64,000 bases of DNA, from the NCBI GenBank assembly GCA_034408855.1, contig JAWXCK010000296.1:1-64000 (forward strand), read 5' to 3'. This DNA comes from JAIYDQ01 sp034408855 (GTDB taxonomy: Bacteria > Planctomycetota > Planctomycetia > Pirellulales > Pirellulaceae). Shown here piece by piece: positions 63,234-64,000 of the stretch. The notes under the pieces were generated by a model. It was given only the letters and a program-made list of their open reading frames with translations, ran no database searches and was not told where the DNA came from. Both the position numbers and the translations under genes were made by a program. Position 1 is the first letter of the stretch, and each line of letters begins with the position of its first letter.

Positions 63234-64000
63234 CTATCCTTTCGGGGGTAGCAATCCTTGGCGAGAGCGAGCTTGTGTGATGACTTGTTGTAGTAAGTCT
63301 AATTCTTGGTTCGCTTCTAAGCCTTTCGATTCCAATTCCCTTAACAGATGCTGATCCTGCACTAACTGTTCTTGCCGGGCCAAGCGTTCGCATAAAGTAT
63401 GCAATCGCTGATCCGCATCCAACTTGATGAAGTCCGTCTTCTGTGTCGCCTCCTGTTCAAGTGATACCAGTACATTTTTTAATGAGACATTTTCGGTCGC
63501 CGACATGACCGATCCGAAATCGAGCGCATAGCCTTCGAACTCGAGATCGATATAAGTTTGCCAAAGCATTCGCGAGGTTTCGCTTGTCAACGCTGACATG
63601 GGGAATCGTTCCAATGCGAATGGAATGAGCTCGGGATGTAAGACCAAGATTTCGAAAAGCTCGCGATCGACAGCCGCCAATTCGTTGAATCGAAAGACCA
63701 TCGCGACTTCTTCAACCGTCTGGCCTGTTGTGGTTTGTGACGGCAAAGCATTGCTTTGCTGGAACGTACCGACGGCAGCATGCGATTGCTCGAGCCGCTC
63801 CGACGATTCGTTGCGAGGTCGAAGTCGCTTGGCAACTTCGCTGCGCAGTGTTTCCAATCGCTGTCGCAGGCTTGGCGTTTCTACTCCGAACTGACGCGAC
63901 AGTCGCATGAGAATTTGTTCTTGACGCAAACGAGCGGATTCATCGCTCAATAGTTTCGAGCGCGGTGCTTTGGCCAAAAGATCGAGCATCTGTTCGAGTG
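63234..64000 (-). CDS. dnaG: DNA primase, C-terminal part (runs off the window)
   Basis: The frame is open to the window edge (LEQMLDLLAKAPRSK at the edge side) and stops at 63234, so about 255 C-terminal residues are present. These match the helicase-binding domain of DnaG: a helical region (ESARLRQEQILMRLSRQFGV), then LELLVLHPELIP-type FEILVLHPELIPFALERF. The TOPRIM and zinc domains lie outside. DnaG makes RNA primers for replication. Placement directly upstream of rpoD supports the call. Confidence 0.9.
   Translation of the reverse strand, partial: LEQMLDLLAKAPRSKLLSDESARLRQEQILMRLSRQFGVETPSLRQRLETLRSEVAKRLRPRNESSERLEQSHAAVGTFQQSNALPSQTTTGQTVEEVAMVFRFNELAAVDRELFEILVLHPELIPFALERFPMSALTSETSRMLWQTYIDLEFEGYALDFGSVMSATENVSLKNVLVSLEQEATQKTDFIKLDADQRLHTLCERLARQEQLVQDQHLLRELESKGLEANQELDLLQQVITQARSRQGLLPPKG

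Overview
The window reads as a stretch of chromosome from a planctomycete, most likely of the Pirellula/Rhodopirellula side of the phylum (inference). The signs are: an ECF sigma factor fused to a membrane and STN-like tail; a giant surface protein with the FEPLEDRRMM leader motif, a GEVED domain and a degenerate dockerin; a type I sulfatase; scattered short operons; dispersed palindromic repeats of kinds I recall from these genomes; and many GTG/TTG starts. GC content looks near 50 % by eye. No rRNA, tRNA or CRISPR array was seen.

Layout. 1-1646: sparse DNA with one probably frameshifted zincin-like gene. 1647-7646: an operon-like trio on the + strand (membrane VWA protein, zinc-ribbon/TPR membrane protein, SMUBP-2-type helicase). 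7647-11056: repeat-rich segment with the fused ECF sigma factor and a REP-associated (IS200-like) transposase between inverted REP palindromes. 11057-18919 (- strand): tex, methionine-salvage genes mtnB-mtnD-mtnC, two small membrane proteins, aconitase. 19161-24165 (+): Cys-rich secreted protein, pyrB with an overlapping non-catalytic dihydroorotase (pyrC'-like), membrane-anchored HTH protein. 24292-30669 (-): sulfatase and the giant surface protein. 30898-35444 (+): two exported amidohydrolase-like proteins. 35558-43280 (-): fatty-acid cluster rpmF-fabD-fabG-acpP-fabF, a ketoacyl-synthase homologue without its catalytic triad, and feoA-feoB. 43573-56488: RND/MMPL exporter, lipoprotein, ROK kinase, SDR, pyruvate kinase, trpB-trpA, LRR lipoprotein, a small SHOCT-like membrane protein, clpX. 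56489-57420: terminator, repeats and the decayed remains of a PIN-domain (VapC-like) toxin gene. 57417-64000 (-): MFS transporter, Orn/Lys/Arg decarboxylase, rpoD and the 3' end of dnaG, which runs off the window.

How the genes fit together. Most of the window is housekeeping: pyrimidine, tryptophan, fatty-acid, methionine-salvage and central carbon metabolism, iron uptake, proteolysis, and the dnaG-rpoD pair. A recurring theme is family members that have lost catalytic or metal residues: the dihydroorotase next to pyrB, the synthase next to the fab cluster, an amidohydrolase half-domain and its neighbour, and a ROK kinase without its zinc cysteines. The least ordinary items are the ECF-STN fusion with a good internal ribosome-binding site, the pyrB/pseudo-dihydroorotase pair, the active-site-less synthase, and the REP/transposase element. 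No defence island or obvious new multi-gene system was recognised; the VWA-TPR-helicase trio is the best candidate for an unassigned gene system.
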